Shown: piece by piece, positions 26,698-34,843 of the stretch | Position numbering within the stretch: the first letter of the stretch is position 1 | How the letters are laid out: each line of letters begins with the position of its first letter | Origin: Myxococcales bacterium | Lineage (GTDB): Bacteria; Myxococcota_A; Polyangia; Polyangiales; Polyangiaceae | Assembly (NCBI GenBank): GCA_016712525.1 | Contig: JADJQX010000008.1 | Span: 1,361,001 to 1,425,000 of the forward strand | DNA length: 64,000 nt | Reading direction: 5' to 3' | Notes under the pieces: model-generated | What the model saw: only the letters and a program-made list of their open reading frames with translations | What the model was told of the DNA's origin: nothing | Databases searched by the model: none | Program-made: the position numbers and the translations under genes

Positions 26698-27105
26698 GTG
26701 ATTGGAAAGCCGCTGAGCGCACGCCTCTCCTTCGGTCCCCTCTCGTCCGACGACGCCACACGGCTCGCCCGTGAGGTTCTGGCGAGCCACGCGGCGCCCA
26801 TCGTCGAGGTGAGGCGACGAGGCCAAGGCATGGTGGTCGTGTGCGTGCTTCGCGCGGACGGGCTCACGCTGCGGGTGTGCAAGAACCTGGGCTTCGATCT
26901 GCGAAGAGGCAGCTCGGCGGTGTTCGGCGTGCTCGGAGAAGAAGCCGCGCGTGCGTTCCCCGAGCTGGGCGAAGCGCGCCTCGGGTGGCTCGCCGAGCCC
27001 TGCGGCCCGAAACAGACGAAGCTGCTCGTGCTCTCGGGAGGATTCGCGTTGGTGTCGGTGGAGGCCGAGGGCTCCGCCGTGAGCGTCACCCACGTCGAGC
27101 CCTGA
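26698..27105 (+). CDS. Hypothetical protein
   Basis: 135 residues from a GTG at 26698 (VIGKPLSARLSFGPL). The frame is open further upstream, but codon use before this point is erratic. It shows several beta strands with no signal peptide and ends in LVSVEAEGSAVSVTHVEP. I do not recognise a family. It converges on dapB with a 19-bp gap and has the palindrome doublet of locus A about 125 bp upstream. Function unknown. Confidence 0.5.
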   Translation: MIGKPLSARLSFGPLSSDDATRLAREVLASHAAPIVEVRRRGQGMVVVCVLRADGLTLRVCKNLGFDLRRGSSAVFGVLGEEAARAFPELGEARLGWLAEPCGPKQTKLLVLSGGFALVSVEAEGSAVSVTHVEP

Positions 27106-27124
27106 GCCGGCCCCGCGCGACGGA

Positions 27125-27937
27125 TCAGCCGAGCACGTCGGCGAGGGTGTAGCGCCCGGGCGCCTTGCCCAGGATCCACGCGGCCGAGCGGAGCGCCCCC
27201 TTCGCGAAGAGGTCGCGGCTCGACGCCTTGTGCGTGAGCTCGAGGCGCTCACCACCCCCGAGCAGATGCACGGTGTGATCGCCGATGACGTCCCCGCCGC
27301 GCATGGCGTGCATACCGACCTCGTCCGCCGCGCGCGTGGCCTTTTTTCCCTCGCGCCCGTGCACGAGGCGCGACTCGGCCCCGAGCCCTTTGCGCGCCGC
27401 GACGGCCACCTCGGCGAGGCGGAGCGCCGTACCGCTCGGAGCGTCGGCCTTGTGATGGTGATGGGCCTCGACCACCTCGACGTCGAAGTCGAGGCCGAGC
27501 ATGGTGACCGCCTGCTTCACGACGGCCGAGAGCACGAAGATGCCGACGCTCATGTTCGGCTCCCAGAGCACCGGGATCTCCCGCGACGCCTCGTCGAGGA
27601 GCGCGCGGCCCTCGTCGTCGATGCCCGTGGTCCCGCTCACGAGCGCCACCTTCGCGGCGCGGCACGCCGAGACGATGCCGGGGAGCGCTGTCGGGTGGGA
27701 GAAGTCGATGGCGACCTTGGCCCCCGACTCGACGAGCAGGCCGACGTCCTCGGTGACGACGATGCCGGTTTTTCCGTGCCCTGCGAGCTCTCCGGCGTCG
27801 CGGCCGGCGTCGTCCTTGGCGAGGGCGAAGACGACGTCGAGGCCGTAGTGCGAGGCGAGCCGGAGGACGGCGCGCCCCATGCGGCCGCTCGCGCCGAACA
27901 CGGCGAGCTTGCCGAGGTGATGCGGGTGCGCGCTCAC
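27125..27937 (-). CDS. dapB: 4-hydroxy-tetrahydrodipicolinate reductase
   Basis: 270 residues from GTG at 27937, which overlaps the dapA stop (GTGA). The Rossmann motif VFGASGRMG opens the protein. The catalytic stretch EVVEAHHHHKADAPSGTAL carries the conserved HH and Lys, and the substrate loop includes NMSVGIFVL. It reduces the DapA product with NAD(P)H in the diaminopimelate/lysine pathway in the cytoplasm. Length matches the family. Translational coupling to dapA indicates one operon, dapA then dapB. Confidence 0.96.
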   Translation of the reverse strand: MSAHPHHLGKLAVFGASGRMGRAVLRLASHYGLDVVFALAKDDAGRDAGELAGHGKTGIVVTEDVGLLVESGAKVAIDFSHPTALPGIVSACRAAKVALVSGTTGIDDEGRALLDEASREIPVLWEPNMSVGIFVLSAVVKQAVTMLGLDFDVEVVEAHHHHKADAPSGTALRLAEVAVAARKGLGAESRLVHGREGKKATRAADEVGMHAMRGGDVIGDHTVHLLGGGERLELTHKASSRDLFAKGALRSAAWILGKAPGRYTLADVLG

Positions 27938-28851
27938 GAGACGCGCGGGTCCGGGCCCGCCTTGGACAGGAACGACTTCACCACGGAGAGCACCTTCTCG
28001 CGCGACGCTTCGCTCACCTTCGCGAGCGGGCCCCGCACGTTCTCCGAGCCGAGGCCCGCGGCGGCCATGGCCGCCTTGACGGGGCCGGGGTTCGCCTCGA
28101 CGAACATGATCTCGTGGACCGGGAGCAGCGCGAAATGCGCCGCGCGAGCGGCCTCCCACGAGCCCTCGAGGGCGAGCTTCGTGGTGCGCGAGACGTGGCC
28201 CGGGAAGAGGTTCGACGTCACGCTGATGACGCCCTGGGCGCCCACGGAGATCATGGGGAGCGTGAGGCCGTCGTCGCCCGAGAGGACGGTGAGCTTGCCG
28301 TCCGTGCGGCGCACGAGCTCCTGGGCGCGGAGCACGTTGCCGGTCGCTTCTTTGGTGGCCGTCACGTTGGGCGCCGCCTCGCAGATGCGGAGAAGCGTAT
28401 CGGCGGCGAGGTCGATGCCGGTGCGACCGGGGATGTTGTAGACGACCACGTCGCACGAGACGGCCTTGGCCACGGCGACGAAGTGGGCGAAGAGCCCCTC
28501 TTGCGTGGGCTTGTTGTAATAAGGGACGACGACCATGACCGCGTCGGCGCCGGCTTTTTCGGCGGCGACCGAGGCCTCGATCGTCTTCTTGGTCGAGAAC
28601 GAGCCGGTCCCGGCGACGACCTTCACGCCTTTGCCTTTGGCGGCGGCCACGCAACGCCGGACGAGGTCGAGCTGCTCGTCGGCCTCGAGCGTCGGGCTCT
28701 CTCCGGTGGTGCCGCAAGGAACGAGCCCCGAGATGCCGCCGGCGATCTGGGCGTCGACGATCTTCTCGAAGGAGGCGACGTCGACCTTTCCGTCGTCGAG
28801 GAAGGGAGTGACGAGCGCCGTGTGCGTGCCGCGGAGTGCGTGGGTGGCCAT
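27934..28851 (-). CDS. dapA: 4-hydroxy-tetrahydrodipicolinate synthase
   Basis: 305 residues from ATG at 28851. AGAGAG lies a few bases upstream; an upstream extension to 28887 adds a basic tail and is not preferred. The (beta/alpha)8 barrel shows GTTGESPTL, VVPYYNKPTQEG and VVYNIPGRTG (Tyr of the catalytic triad), and ATKEATGN with the Schiff-base Lys. It condenses pyruvate with aspartate semialdehyde, the first committed step of lysine and meso-diaminopimelate synthesis. Followed by dapB with a four-base overlap. A 109-bp gap separates it from the GH57 gene upstream. Confidence 0.97.
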   Translation of the reverse strand: MATHALRGTHTALVTPFLDDGKVDVASFEKIVDAQIAGGISGLVPCGTTGESPTLEADEQLDLVRRCVAAAKGKGVKVVAGTGSFSTKKTIEASVAAEKAGADAVMVVVPYYNKPTQEGLFAHFVAVAKAVSCDVVVYNIPGRTGIDLAADTLLRICEAAPNVTATKEATGNVLRAQELVRRTDGKLTVLSGDDGLTLPMISVGAQGVISVTSNLFPGHVSRTTKLALEGSWEAARAAHFALLPVHEIMFVEANPGPVKAAMAAAGLGSENVRGPLAKVSEASREKVLSVVKSFLSKAGPDPRVS

Positions 28852-28960
28852 GGGCTCTCTTTTTCTACGCTTGCGTGCGAGGCGCAAGGGGGAACGGCGC
28901 TTTGCGCTTCGTGCTCGTCGCGGCCCGTCGTCGCCGAGGGGTCAGGGCGCGCACGCTCTC

Positions 28961-30562
28961 CTACCCGAACGCCCCGCGCAGCTCCCGCGCCGGAAGCCGC
29001 GCAAGAAAAGCATCCCGCGACGACACGTCGTCCACGAAGGCCACGTCCTCCGGCTCCCACACGGCCTTCTCCACGAGATATCCGAGATGCCGAAGCCTGC
29101 GCGTGTGCGCCCGAATGCGGGCCTCGGCGTAGCCCGTGGCCGTGCCCGTCTTCAAGATGAACGCCCAGTCGCTCGACTGGAGCAGCAAGAGCTCCCGCAC
29201 CATCTGATCGAGCGCGAGGCCGCGATACCCGTTCACGCCGCGGTGGTCACGCACGAGCTTCGCGGCCCACCGCGTCGCGTGGTGCACGTGACGCCACGTC
29301 CACGCCGACTCGGGGCCGACCCACACCTCCCCGTACCCACCAGCTCCCCACGACGACGCCGCCGGCGTGCTCACCACCGCGAACGGCTGGCGCGCCAGAT
29401 ATCCCCCCAAGGTCACGGCCTCCACGACCCCCGCGCCCTCGGCGGCGAGCCTCCGGAACACGCCCTCGAGGAACCACGGCCCCTCGAACCACCAATGACC
29501 GAAGAGCTCGGCGTCGTACGGAGCGAGCACCACGGGCTCGTGCGGCATGTGCGCCGCGAGGTGCGCGACCTGCGCCTTGCGACCGGCCACGAAGTGCCCC
29601 GCGTGCTCCCACGCGCGCGACTTGGCCTCCCCGGGCATGTACGGCTCCTTGTGCGCCGTCTCGCCGGTGATCCGGTAGTACTTGAGGCCCGTCATGAGCC
29701 GCGCGCCGTACGGTCCCACCTCTCCGTACAGCTCCGATTCGGGCAAATCGAAGCCGATGTCGCGGTAGAAGTCGCGGTAGTACACGTCCCCCGGGTACCC
29801 CTCGTGGCGCGACCACACGACCCGGCTCGACTCGGGATCGCGCCCGAAGAACGCCACTCCCGAGGGTGACACCACGGGCGCGTGCACCCCGTACGGCGGG
29901 CGCGGCTCGGCGTTCGTGAGGCCGTGCGTGTCGAGGACCGTGTACTTTACACCTGCCTCCGCGAGCTCGCGGTCGAACGCGGGGTGGTACGCGCACTCGG
30001 CGAGCCACGCCCCACGCGCCTTTCGCCCCACGAGCGACTCGAACGCGCGCATGCCGAGCGTGAGCTGCGGGCCGAGCCCCTCTCGCGCGGGGAGCATCCC
30101 GGGCCCGTAGACGTGGGTCGCCGAGCACGCGAGCAGCTCGATGCGCCCTGCGTCCCAGTGGCGCACGAGCGCGTCGACCACACGCCCGCCGTGCCGCTTC
30201 CACGTCCCGAGCACCATGGTCAGGTGGTCGCGGTAGAAGTCGATCACGGGCCCGATCCGCGGATCGAGACCCGCACGCTCCCCCTCCCGCTCGACGAGCT
30301 CACGAAGGCGCCCCAGATGGTCTTCGAAGCGACGGCAGAGGAGGTCGTCCGTGAGCATCGCCGCGAGCGGCGGCGTGAGGCTCATCGTGAGCGCGAAGGG
30401 GATCTCCTCGGCGGCGAGCCGGTCGAACATGTCGACGAGCGGCAGGTAACACTCGATGAGGGCCTCGTAGAACCAGCGCTCTTCGAGGTGGCGCGCGTGC
30501 TCGGGGTGCCGCACGTACGGAAGGTGCGCGTGGAGCACGACGGCGAGGCAGCCCGTGGACAT
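28961..30562 (-). CDS. 1,4-alpha-glucan branching enzyme, GH57 (DUF1957)
   Basis: 533 residues. GH57 motif 1 is HAHLPYVRHPEH near the N-terminus (11-22). The nucleophile Glu189 lies in AWLAECAYHP. The acid/base Asp350 lies in APYDAELFGHWWFEG. The late motif WGxxGYxxxW appears as SSWGAGGYGEVW, and the C-terminal part has the DUF1957 layout (KLVRDH, LQSSDWAF). The enzyme makes alpha-1,6 branches in intracellular glycogen-like polymer. This fits a myxobacterial glycogen/trehalose store. No other glycogen gene is adjacent; dapA lies downstream on the same strand. Confidence 0.93.
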   Translation of the reverse strand: MSTGCLAVVLHAHLPYVRHPEHARHLEERWFYEALIECYLPLVDMFDRLAAEEIPFALTMSLTPPLAAMLTDDLLCRRFEDHLGRLRELVEREGERAGLDPRIGPVIDFYRDHLTMVLGTWKRHGGRVVDALVRHWDAGRIELLACSATHVYGPGMLPAREGLGPQLTLGMRAFESLVGRKARGAWLAECAYHPAFDRELAEAGVKYTVLDTHGLTNAEPRPPYGVHAPVVSPSGVAFFGRDPESSRVVWSRHEGYPGDVYYRDFYRDIGFDLPESELYGEVGPYGARLMTGLKYYRITGETAHKEPYMPGEAKSRAWEHAGHFVAGRKAQVAHLAAHMPHEPVVLAPYDAELFGHWWFEGPWFLEGVFRRLAAEGAGVVEAVTLGGYLARQPFAVVSTPAASSWGAGGYGEVWVGPESAWTWRHVHHATRWAAKLVRDHRGVNGYRGLALDQMVRELLLLQSSDWAFILKTGTATGYAEARIRAHTRRLRHLGYLVEKAVWEPEDVAFVDDVSSRDAFLARLPARELRGAFG

Positions 30563-30603
30563 GCGCGCCCTTATGGCAGATTTTGCCCCGTTTCGGGGGG
30601 AGA

Positions 30604-31260
30604 TCAGGGCTTGAAGATGACGCCCTGCCCGCCGCCGTGGCAGGCGCCCTGGTTGCAGCCCCCGGACGTGATGGGCGTGTTCATGATCTTGCCGCGCGTG
30701 GCGTTGCGGACGGCCGTGCGCGCGTTGGCGACGTTGTCGCCGGCCATGAGGTCGATCGTGAAGATCGGGTCCATCGAGCCGCTCTTGGTCGTGCGGAGGG
30801 TGCCGTTCGCGAGCTTCACGCCCACCTCGGCGTTCGTCTCGGAGACGATGCCCGCGGCGAGGAACTTGTTCGTCGCCGTGCCCGCGGGCCCGTGGCAGCC
30901 CATGCAGTCGGATGTCTGCGCGAGGGCGGTCGTGGTGGGGCCGCCGTTGCCGTTGTGCACCGTCATGAGGCGATCCGTGCCGCCGTTTCCGGCCGCGAAC
31001 GGCGTCGTCCCGAAGACGGGTGCCGTGGGATCGTTGCCGCCACCACCGTCACCGACCGGGGTTCCGCCGTCTCCGACGGGTGTGCCGCCATCTCCCACGG
31101 GGGGGTTGCCCGTGGGAATGACGGGCGGACCCGTGATCGTCTTCCGAGGCACGATGTCGAACGCGCCGGGGTCGGGCGCCGAGCACGAGAGCGACGGCGC
31201 GATGCCCAGCACCGACACGACGAGGAGCCACGACGAAGAGGGGACGTTTCGCAGGTTCAT
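30604..31260 (-). CDS. Heme-motif lipoprotein, copy 1 (canonical CxxCH)
   Basis: 218 residues from ATG at 31260. Lipobox SLSC gives Cys26, followed by the peptide SAPDPGAFDIVPRK shared with the next gene. Gly/Pro-rich repeats (PVGDGGTPVGDGG) form a linker. C119-x2-C122-H123 is a canonical c-type heme site, and CNQGACH at 202-208 (C-x4-CH) occurs at the end. Planctomycete cytochrome-c-like proteins carry CNxGACHG in this form. The protein is likely a periplasmic or surface electron carrier, inferred from motifs only. Paralogue of the gene at 31394. Confidence 0.8.
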   Translation of the reverse strand: MNLRNVPSSSWLLVVSVLGIAPSLSCSAPDPGAFDIVPRKTITGPPVIPTGNPPVGDGGTPVGDGGTPVGDGGGGNDPTAPVFGTTPFAAGNGGTDRLMTVHNGNGGPTTTALAQTSDCMGCHGPAGTATNKFLAAGIVSETNAEVGVKLANGTLRTTKSGSMDPIFTIDLMAGDNVANARTAVRNATRGKIMNTPITSGGCNQGACHGGGQGVIFKP

Positions 31261-31393
31261 GGTGCTCGCGGGAGAGCGCGACCGCGACGACGGCGCAGCT
31301 CTCACGGGCGAGTATGACCGACCCGAAGGCCGATTTCACCCTCTCGCGAGCACTTCGTGCTGGTGGATCGAGAGCCCATGCGGGCCTCGCCCC

Positions 31394-32032
31394 TCACTTG
31401 AACGGGAGGCCTCGGTTCATGAGGTCGCCGTGGCACGCGCCCTGGTTGCACCCGCCCGAGGTGATGGGCGTGTTCATCGGAGATTCGCGTGTCCCGTCGC
31501 GGGCCGAGGTCTTCGCGTTGGCGATGTTGTCCCCCGATCCTACGGGAATGTAAAAGTGACCGTCGGCCGCGGTTCGAGCCACACGCACCGTGCCCGACAT
31601 GAGCTTCACGCCGACCTCGATGTTGGGTTTGGCGGCGACGCCCGCGATGAGGAACGCAGGCGCCGAGCCACCGGCCCTGTGGCACGCCATCGTGCAATCG
31701 AGCATGCGAGCTTCTTCGATGGTCTTGGGGCCGGCACCACCGTGGCGGGCGCCGATCGCCGTCGTCTCGCCGTTCGCTTGCGTGTAGGGCTTGTCGAAGA
31801 CGAGGCTCGTGGTGCCTCCCCCTCCGCCCTCGGGGGTCCCTCCGTCCACCCCTCCGCCGCCACCGCCACCGCCCGTGGGGGAGCCCGTCGGCAGCCCGGG
31901 GGCGCCCGCGAGGCCTTTCCGAGGCACGATGTCGAACGCGCCGGGATCCGGAGCGGAGCAGGCGGAGAGGCCCGCCGAGGCGATGACCGATACCAGAAGG
32001 AAGACGCCCGAGAGGGCCTGTCGCGCGCGCAT
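31394..32032 (-). CDS. Heme-motif lipoprotein, copy 2 (CxxxCH)
   Basis: 212 residues from ATG at 32032. Lipobox LSAC gives Cys25, followed by the same peptide SAPDPGAFDIVPRK as copy 1. The linker is Gly-rich (TGGGGGGGG). The heme site differs: C113-T-M-A-C117-H118 is CxxxCH, with one extra residue, while the C-terminal CNQGACH (195-201) is identical to copy 1. The shared ends and different middles show tandem duplication. Exported lipoprotein with possible heme or metal binding. It precedes copy 1 on the same strand with a 133-bp gap. Confidence 0.78.
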   Translation of the reverse strand: MRARQALSGVFLLVSVIASAGLSACSAPDPGAFDIVPRKGLAGAPGLPTGSPTGGGGGGGGVDGGTPEGGGGGTTSLVFDKPYTQANGETTAIGARHGGAGPKTIEEARMLDCTMACHRAGGSAPAFLIAGVAAKPNIEVGVKLMSGTVRVARTAADGHFYIPVGSGDNIANAKTSARDGTRESPMNTPITSGGCNQGACHGDLMNRGLPFK

Positions 32033-32102
32033 GGTTTTCGTTCCTCGAGCCCGCAGTATGGCCGACCCTGCGCGCTCACGCACCCCGTTTCGGGCCCAAC
32101 GT

Positions 32103-32139
32103 CGACCGACGTTGGCCGTAACACATTGAAATCGTTGAG
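32103..32139 (+). repeat. Dispersed ~37-bp repeat element, copy 1
   Basis: Contains GACCGACGTTGGCCGTAA and GAAATC, matching the copies at 44.5-44.9 kb. Its left end also forms the 9-2-9 palindrome CCAACGTCG-AC-CGACGTTGG at 32096-32115. Placed upstream of the rplU promoter in the gap 32033-32316. Confidence 0.7.
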
Positions 32140-32173
32140 CTCTCACAAACCGGTCGGCTCCCCCGCTTTCGGC

Positions 32174-32201
32174 TTTACAAGAAGGGGCGCGCCCGTATAC
32201 T
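32174..32201 (+). promoter_or_regulatory. Sigma-70-type promoter for rplU-rpmA
   Basis: TTTACA (32174-32179) and TATACT (32196-32201) separated by 16 bp; each differs from TTGACA/TATAAT by one base. Transcription would start near 32208, giving a leader of about 110 nt before rplU. Confidence 0.6.
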
Positions 32202-32316
32202 CCCGCGTCCCGTGACGGGAGTCGTTCCCGTTCGGAAACCCCGCCGCCGCGGTCGGAGCCACCTCCGCATCGGTCGGCCTACGCGCTCGGGAACGAGAGC
32301 ATAAAGAGGGATCTTC

Positions 32317-32625
32317 ATGTACGCGGTCATCAAAACAGGCGGAAAGCAGTACCGGGTCTCCCAGGGCGACACGCTCCGGGTCGAGAAGCTCGCGGGCAAC
32401 GTGGGCGACACCGTGAAGCTGAGCGAGGTCCTCCTCCTCGGCGGAGACACCATCAAGATCGGCGCGCCCGTCGTGGCAGGCGCCGAGGTCGAGGCGAAGA
32501 TCACCGCCCAGGGCCGCGGAGAGAAGATCATCGTCTTCAAGTTCCGTCGCCGGAAGAACTACCGCCGCAAGACGGGTCACCGTCAGCCGGTCACGACCCT
32601 CCAAATCACCGGCATCAAAGGCTGA
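32317..32625 (+). CDS. rplU: 50S ribosomal protein L21
   Basis: 102 residues, full length for L21. The signature MYAVIKTGGKQYRVSQGD opens the protein and FKFRRRKNYRRKTGHRQP is near the end. It binds 23S rRNA and helps assemble the large subunit. AGAGGG lies upstream of the ATG. rpmA follows after 12 bp, the conserved pairing. No obg gene follows in the window, unlike many genomes. Confidence 0.98.
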   Translation: MYAVIKTGGKQYRVSQGDTLRVEKLAGNVGDTVKLSEVLLLGGDTIKIGAPVVAGAEVEAKITAQGRGEKIIVFKFRRRKNYRRKTGHRQPVTTLQITGIKG

Positions 32626-32637
32626 GAGGAGACCACC

Positions 32638-32898
32638 ATGGCTCACAAAAAAGGCGCAGGAAGCACCCGCAACGGCCGCGATTCGAACGCGCAGCGCCGC
32701 GGCGTCAAGGTCTACGGCGGCGAGACGGTCACGGCGGGGAGCATCCTCGTCCGTCAGGTCGGCTCGACGTTCGCCGCCGGCAAGAACGTCGGTCTCGGCA
32801 AAGACTTCACCATCTTCGCCATGATCGACGGCGTCGTGAAGTACGAGTGGCGCACGAAAGACCAGAAGAAGGTCTCCGTGTACCCCGTCACGGCCTGA
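32638..32898 (+). CDS. rpmA: 50S ribosomal protein L27
   Basis: 86 residues with the family start MAHKKGAGSTRNGRDSNAQR and the following GVKVYGGETVTAGSILVRQ. It sits near the peptidyl transferase centre of the ribosome. A Shine-Dalgarno (GAGGAG) precedes it. It is cotranscribed with rplU. The N-terminus has no cleavable extension of the kind seen in Firmicutes. Confidence 0.98.
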   Translation: MAHKKGAGSTRNGRDSNAQRRGVKVYGGETVTAGSILVRQVGSTFAAGKNVGLGKDFTIFAMIDGVVKYEWRTKDQKKVSVYPVTA

Positions 32899-32998
32899 GC
32901 AAAACGTTGAAGTCGTCCTCGTGGGGCGGTGTGCGGAGCAGTCGGCCGCATACGGCCCCACGTCGCGTGTGTGGGTCTCGAACGTCGGGGAGAGCGTG

Positions 32999-33934
32999 AT
33001 GTCGGGGGCGAGAGCGAAGAAGGTTCGAAAGTCCGAGGATGCGCGCCCCAAGTCGGGCAAGCGCCCCGCGGCGAAGTCGAAACGCGCGCCGAAGAGCACC
33101 TACAAGCTGCTCGCGGTCGACCTCGACGGGACGCTGCTCGACCACGATGGAAAGCCGCACGAAGAAGACGTGCGCGCCATCCAGGCCCTGATGGAGTCGG
33201 GGATCCCCGTCGCCATCATCACCGGCCGCCTCTACTCGGGCACGCGCCCCACGGCCGAAATCGTGGGCATTCGTGGGCCCGTGGCCTGCGCCGACGGCAG
33301 CCACGTGGTGCGCGTCGAGACCGACGAGACCTTGGTGCATCACGGCATCCGCGGACAGAGCGCGAAAAAGCTCCGCGACGCGGTCGTGCGCAACGAGCTC
33401 GCCACGTTCCTCTTCGCCGAGGACGCGATCGTCTACGACGGCGCGGGCGAGGCGTATCTCCCCTACCTTCGCACGTGGTCGAGCGACATGCGGCGCGCCG
33501 CGAGCATCGTCGACGACCCGATGTGGAAGGCCGCGACGGGCCTCACCGCGGTCGTCGCGCTCGGGCCGGAGGCCGCCATTTGCGCCGCGGTCGACGACAT
33601 CCACAAGGGCTGCCGCGACAAGGCGCAGGTCTCGGCGTTCCCCGTGAAGCGCGTGCCCGGGAACTGGGGCCTCATCGCGCGCGCCTCGGCCGGCACGAAG
33701 GGCACGGCGCTCGAGTGGCTCGCCGAGCACCACGGTTGCACCCTCGCCGAGACGGTCACCGTCGGTGACTGGCTGAACGACGTGCCCATGTTCGCCGTGA
33801 GCGGCCGCGCGTTCGCGATGGGCCAAGCTCCCGACGTCGTGAAGCAGGTCGCGACCGACGTGCTCGAAGAGACGAGCGACGGAGGTGGCGGCATCGCCAG
33901 GGTCGTCGCCGAGTGCTTCGGCGTGTCCTGGTAG
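32999..33934 (+). CDS. Cof-type HAD family hydrolase (sugar-phosphatase-like)
   Basis: 311 residues from ATG at 32999, with GGGGAGA upstream; earlier in-frame starts add low-complexity sequence. A basic N-terminal tail (residues 1-35, Lys/Arg-rich) precedes the HAD core. Motif I is LLAVDLDGTLLD, motif II is in VAIITGRL, and the final motif is VTVGDWLNDVPMF. The cap matches Cof-type C2B phosphatases. Such enzymes remove phosphate from sugar or nucleotide phosphates; substrate unknown. The basic tail is unusual and could bind nucleic acid. It ends at a strong terminator. Cytoplasmic. Confidence 0.88.
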   Translation: MSGARAKKVRKSEDARPKSGKRPAAKSKRAPKSTYKLLAVDLDGTLLDHDGKPHEEDVRAIQALMESGIPVAIITGRLYSGTRPTAEIVGIRGPVACADGSHVVRVETDETLVHHGIRGQSAKKLRDAVVRNELATFLFAEDAIVYDGAGEAYLPYLRTWSSDMRRAASIVDDPMWKAATGLTAVVALGPEAAICAAVDDIHKGCRDKAQVSAFPVKRVPGNWGLIARASAGTKGTALEWLAEHHGCTLAETVTVGDWLNDVPMFAVSGRAFAMGQAPDVVKQVATDVLEETSDGGGGIARVVAECFGVSW

Positions 33935-33944
33935 GCGACGCGTA

Positions 33945-33967
33945 AAGCCTTAATAAGGCTTCTTTTT
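33945..33967 (+). terminator. Intrinsic terminator after the HAD hydrolase gene
   Basis: AAGCCTTA/TAAGGCTT dyad at 33945-33961 followed by a T-run, 10 bp after the HAD gene stop codon. Confidence 0.75.
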
Positions 33968-33983
33968 CTGGCAGAAACGAAAC

Positions 33984-34007
33984 CGCGGGGCCACCTCGGG
34001 CCCCGCG
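33984..34007 (-). terminator. Hairpin terminator of the universal stress protein gene
   Basis: A 9-bp stem (CGCGGGGCC and GGCCCCGCG) with a 6-nt loop lies 28 bp past the stop at 34036 on the minus strand, followed by GGTTTCGTTTC. Back-to-back with the terminator of the convergent HAD gene. Confidence 0.6.
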
Positions 34008-34035
34008 CGCTTCGTGTCTTCGGTAGCCGCGTCCG

Positions 34036-34614
34036 TCAGCCGCGGAACGTGAGGGCGCCCATGCCGTAGCCCGACGAGGCCGCGTTGGGCGACTCGTGGT
34101 GCGTGCGGGCGCGAGCGTGGTGCTCGTGCACGTCTTGGCCGGGGCGCGCGGGCTGAATGAGCTCCTCGGGGGAGAGCTCCCGCTCGCGGACGACGAGCAC
34201 CGAGCACGGCGCCTCGCGCATGACGGTCTCGGCGACGCTGCCCATGACGAGGCGAGCGAGGCCTTTGCGCCCGTGGGTTCCGACCACGATGAGATCGGCG
34301 TGCACGGTGCGGGCGACCTCGGGCAGCACGGCGGAGGCCGCACCGACGACGGCGCGAGCCTGCACGATGTCGGCGTACCCACGCTCCTTCAAGTACTCCT
34401 GGAGACGCTCGAGCCCCTCTTTCGCCACTTCGTTGCGGAGCGCAGGAATGGGGCTGTCGATCTCGAGCTGCGGGACCACGTGGACCGCGTGAATGACGGC
34501 CGGAGACCAGCGATCGGCGAAGTTCTTGGCGACCTTGAGCGCTTGGTCGGAGAGCTCCGAGAAGTCGATTCCGACGACGACAGTGAGCGGGCGCGGCGGC
34601 GCTTGCGATACCAT
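34036..34614 (-). CDS. Universal stress protein (single UspA domain)
   Basis: 192 residues from ATG at 34614, with GGAGG seven bases upstream. The domain (about 10-155) begins TVVVGIDFSELSDQALKVAK and contains VVGTHGRKGLARLVMGSV, the ATP-binding pattern G-x2-G-x9-GS. It ends with a polar tail containing His residues (VHEHHARARTHHESP), unusual for the family. UspA proteins aid survival of stress and act as ATP-dependent switches. It is divergent from a two-domain USP gene that starts 230 bp away, so the two may share control. Confidence 0.9.
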   Translation of the reverse strand: MVSQAPPRPLTVVVGIDFSELSDQALKVAKNFADRWSPAVIHAVHVVPQLEIDSPIPALRNEVAKEGLERLQEYLKERGYADIVQARAVVGAASAVLPEVARTVHADLIVVGTHGRKGLARLVMGSVAETVMREAPCSVLVVRERELSPEELIQPARPGQDVHEHHARARTHHESPNAASSGYGMGALTFRG

Positions 34615-34843
34615 TGAGTAACCTCCGATGCGGGGCGAATGCGAGACACGTGCCGAACGCAGAACCGCGGAGAAGCGCGGCCCCGAGGTCGATTCGGCCG
34701 CAAGAATTGCACCGTACGGCACGAGATGCACGAACTGTCGCTTCGAGCGTAAGATTGGCGGCCCCGCGCGGCGCGCACACGACTTGCAACTGCATCCCTC
34801 GCCGCGCGACGCGGCCGTTTCCCAACCACGACCGGAGCCATCG

